Of a stretch of DNA of 64,000 bases, positions 62,497 through 64,000 are shown piece after piece. Within the stretch, counting starts at the first letter, position 1. Each line of letters starts with the position of its first letter. The translations under genes were made by a program, and so were the position numbers. The notes below the pieces were generated by a model. That model saw nothing but the letters and a program-made list of their open reading frames with translations. It did no database searches and had not been told where the DNA came from. This DNA is from AC-32 sp963715575 (GTDB taxonomy: Bacteria; Actinomycetota; Thermoleophilia; Gaiellales; Gaiellaceae): contig OY970250.1 of assembly GCA_963715575.1 (NCBI GenBank), forward strand, positions 186,001-250,000, in the 5' to 3' direction.

Positions 62497-64000
62497 CTAC
62501 CCGCTCGGAACCTCTGCGGCAGCCTGCAGCTCCCGGCGGAGATCCTTGATCTCGTCGCGCAGCTTGGCCGCGTACTCGAAGCGCAGCTCCTCGGCCGCGG
62601 CGAACATCTCCTCCTCCAGCTGGATCACGAGCTTCTCCAGCTCGGCCGGTGCCATGCCCTCGACCTCGGCACGGCCCTTGCGCCGGCGGCCCGGGACCGT
62701 CGGCGACTCGAGCGCCAGGAACTCGGCGATGTCGGAGACGCCCTTGACGATCGACTCCGGCGTGATCCCGTGCTCCTCGTTGTACGCGAGCTGCTTGGCG
62801 CGACGGCGGTCGGTCTCCTCGAGCGCGAACTTGATCGCCTCCGTGTGCTTGTCCGCGTACATCAGCACCTTGCCGTTGACGTTCCGCGCCGCGCGGCCGA
62901 TCGTCTGGATCAGCGCCGTCTGCCCGCGCAGGAAGCCCTCCTTGTCGGCGTCGAGGATCGCCACCAGCGAGACCTCCGGCAGGTCGAGCCCCTCGCGCAG
63001 CAGGTTGACGCCGACGAGCACGTCGTACTCGCCGAGCCGCAGCTCCCGGATGATCTGGATCCGCTCGAGCGTGTCGATCTCGGAGTGCAGGTAGCGCGCC
63101 TTCACCCCCGACTCGAGCAGGTAGTCGGTCAGGTCCTCGGCCATCTTCTTGGTCAGCGTCGTGACGAGCACGCGCTCGCCGACCTCCTCACGCCGTCGGA
63201 TCTCGTTCAGCAGGTCGTCGATCTGGTTCTTCGTCGCGCGCAGCTCGACCTCGGGGTCGACGATCCCGGTCGGGCGGATCAGTTGCTCGGCGATGCGCGT
63301 CGAGTGACGCAGCTCGTACGGCCCGGGCGTGGCGGACATGAAGACCAGCTGCGGCACCTTGCCGAGGAACTCGTCGAAGCGCAGCGGCCGGTTGTCGAGC
63401 GCAGACGGCAGCCGGAAACCGTGCTCGACGAGCGTCTCCTTGCGCGAGCGGTCGCCCTCGTACATGCCGCCGATCTGGGGCACGGTCTGGTGCGACTCAT
63501 CCACGAAGACGACGAAGTCGGACGGGAAGAAGTCGAGCAGCGTGTGCGGCGCCGAGCCCGGCGGGCGGCCGTCGAGGTGGCGCGAGTAGTTCTCGATCCC
63601 GTTGCAGAAGCCGAGCTCCTGCATCATCTCGAGGTCGTACTCGGTGCGCTGGCGGATGCGGTGCGCCTCGAGCATCTTGCCCTCGGACTCGAACAACTTG
63701 ACCTGCTCGGCGAGCTCGTGCCGGATCTGCTCCGAGGCGCGCTCGACGGTCGGCTTCGAGGTCACGTACTGCGTCGCCGGGAAGATCGCGAGGTGCTCGA
63801 GCTTGGCGTACACCTCGCCGGTGAGCGGGTCGAAGTGCGTGATCTGCTCGACCTCGTCCCCGAAGAACGAGATCCGGTAGGCCGACTCCATGTGCGCGGG
63901 CTGCACCTCGACCACGTCGCCCTTGACGCGGAACTTGCCGCGGCCGAGCAGCGTGTCGTTGCGCGCATACTGGATGTCCACGAGCTTGCGCAGGACGAGG
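62497..64000 (-). CDS. uvrB: excinuclease ABC subunit B, C-terminal part (cut by window edge)
   Basis: The frame covers about 500 residues of UvrB and continues past the right edge; the N-terminal Walker A is missing. Seen: ...LVDIQYARNDTLLGRGKFRV, FVDESHQTVPQIGGMYEGD RSRK (split) of helicase motif II/III, PQLVFMSATPGPYEL, EVELRATKNQIDDLL, VLVTTLTKKMAEDLTDYLLE (motif IV), LLREGLDLPEVSLVAILDAD (V), QTIGRAARN (VI), and a C-terminal UVR motif (LEKLVIQLEEEMFAAAEELR). It opens DNA at the lesion with UvrA. Confidence 0.97.
   Translation of the reverse strand, partial: LVLRKLVDIQYARNDTLLGRGKFRVKGDVVEVQPAHMESAYRISFFGDEVEQITHFDPLTGEVYAKLEHLAIFPATQYVTSKPTVERASEQIRHELAEQVKLFESEGKMLEAHRIRQRTEYDLEMMQELGFCNGIENYSRHLDGRPPGSAPHTLLDFFPSDFVVFVDESHQTVPQIGGMYEGDRSRKETLVEHGFRLPSALDNRPLRFDEFLGKVPQLVFMSATPGPYELRHSTRIAEQLIRPTGIVDPEVELRATKNQIDDLLNEIRRREEVGERVLVTTLTKKMAEDLTDYLLESGVKARYLHSEIDTLERIQIIRELRLGEYDVLVGVNLLREGLDLPEVSLVAILDADKEGFLRGQTALIQTIGRAARNVNGKVLMYADKHTEAIKFALEETDRRRAKQLAYNEEHGITPESIVKGVSDIAEFLALESPTVPGRRRKGRAEVEGMAPAELEKLVIQLEEEMFAAAEELRFEYAAKLRDEIKDLRRELQAAAEVPSG

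Overview
The window is one contiguous piece of a high-GC, gene-dense bacterial chromosome. GTG starts and 1-4 base stop/start overlaps are frequent. The gene set (Eis-like acetyltransferase, K+-independent membrane pyrophosphatase, SHOCT and YeaQ membrane proteins, type 4 uracil-DNA glycosylase, Rex) and the infC-rpmI-rplT order fit an actinobacterium. By overall feel a deep Thermoleophilia (Gaiellales/Solirubrobacterales-like) lineage is likeliest, but that placement is inference. I see no rRNA, CRISPR, transposase, integrase or prophage gene. The only RNA gene is one tRNA-Val(GAC), and there is one clear cobalamin riboswitch.

Layout. 1-4.5 kb: a translation operon on the minus strand (thrS, infC, rpmI, rplT, a DUF2332 gene, and the start of a TrmH-type rRNA methyltransferase), with a likely attenuator between thrS and infC. 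4.7-11 kb: small accessory genes (acidic 40-aa protein, YjbR protein, CBS protein, small basic protein, FIST sensor), msrB-msrA, a decayed histidine kinase, and a flavin oxidase-cupin pair. 11.5-22.4 kb: tRNA-Val, a large membrane protein operon, eis-pcrA, VOC, cupin and GNAT genes, a flippase-like protein and an AlkZ-related protein. 22.3-27.3 kb: a six-gene operon behind a B12 riboswitch. 27.3-36.6 kb: VanZ, a PQQ-type sugar dehydrogenase, two TrkA proteins, two APC-UspA transporters (one frameshifted), a response regulator and the proton pyrophosphatase. 36.6-46.1 kb: two secreted subtilases, a glutamate-cysteine ligase homologue, a glycosyltransferase, rex, a thioredoxin-fold protein and glutamate dehydrogenase. 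46.1-49.4 kb: the tRNA t6A genes tsaE-tsaB-rimI-tsaD with a uracil-DNA glycosylase and FmdB. 49.4-64 kb: a sensor kinase, pantothenate genes (DUF2520, panC, panB), uvrA, an ABC exporter, an AI-2E family protein, a phosphoesterase, two small membrane proteins and most of uvrB at the right edge.

The most interesting system is the B12 operon (about 22,351-27,256, minus). Behind a canonical cobalamin riboswitch lie two exported DUF4430 proteins (the fold of the transcobalamin/intrinsic-factor beta domain), a complete ECF importer (T, fused A-A, S), and an exported protein with six helical-hairpin repeats of the terpenoid-cyclase type, the architecture of the transcobalamin alpha domain. It reads as a split bacterial transcobalamin-like receptor coupled to an ECF importer. 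Both ATPase halves also appear to lack the switch histidine.

Other patterns: three genes whose homology points to CTG starts inside a CTGA overlap with the upstream stop; four convergent gene pairs that share a single CTAG as both stop codons; a long out-of-frame overlap of the infC tail with rpmI; and one-base G insertions breaking two otherwise intact genes (possible sequencing errors).
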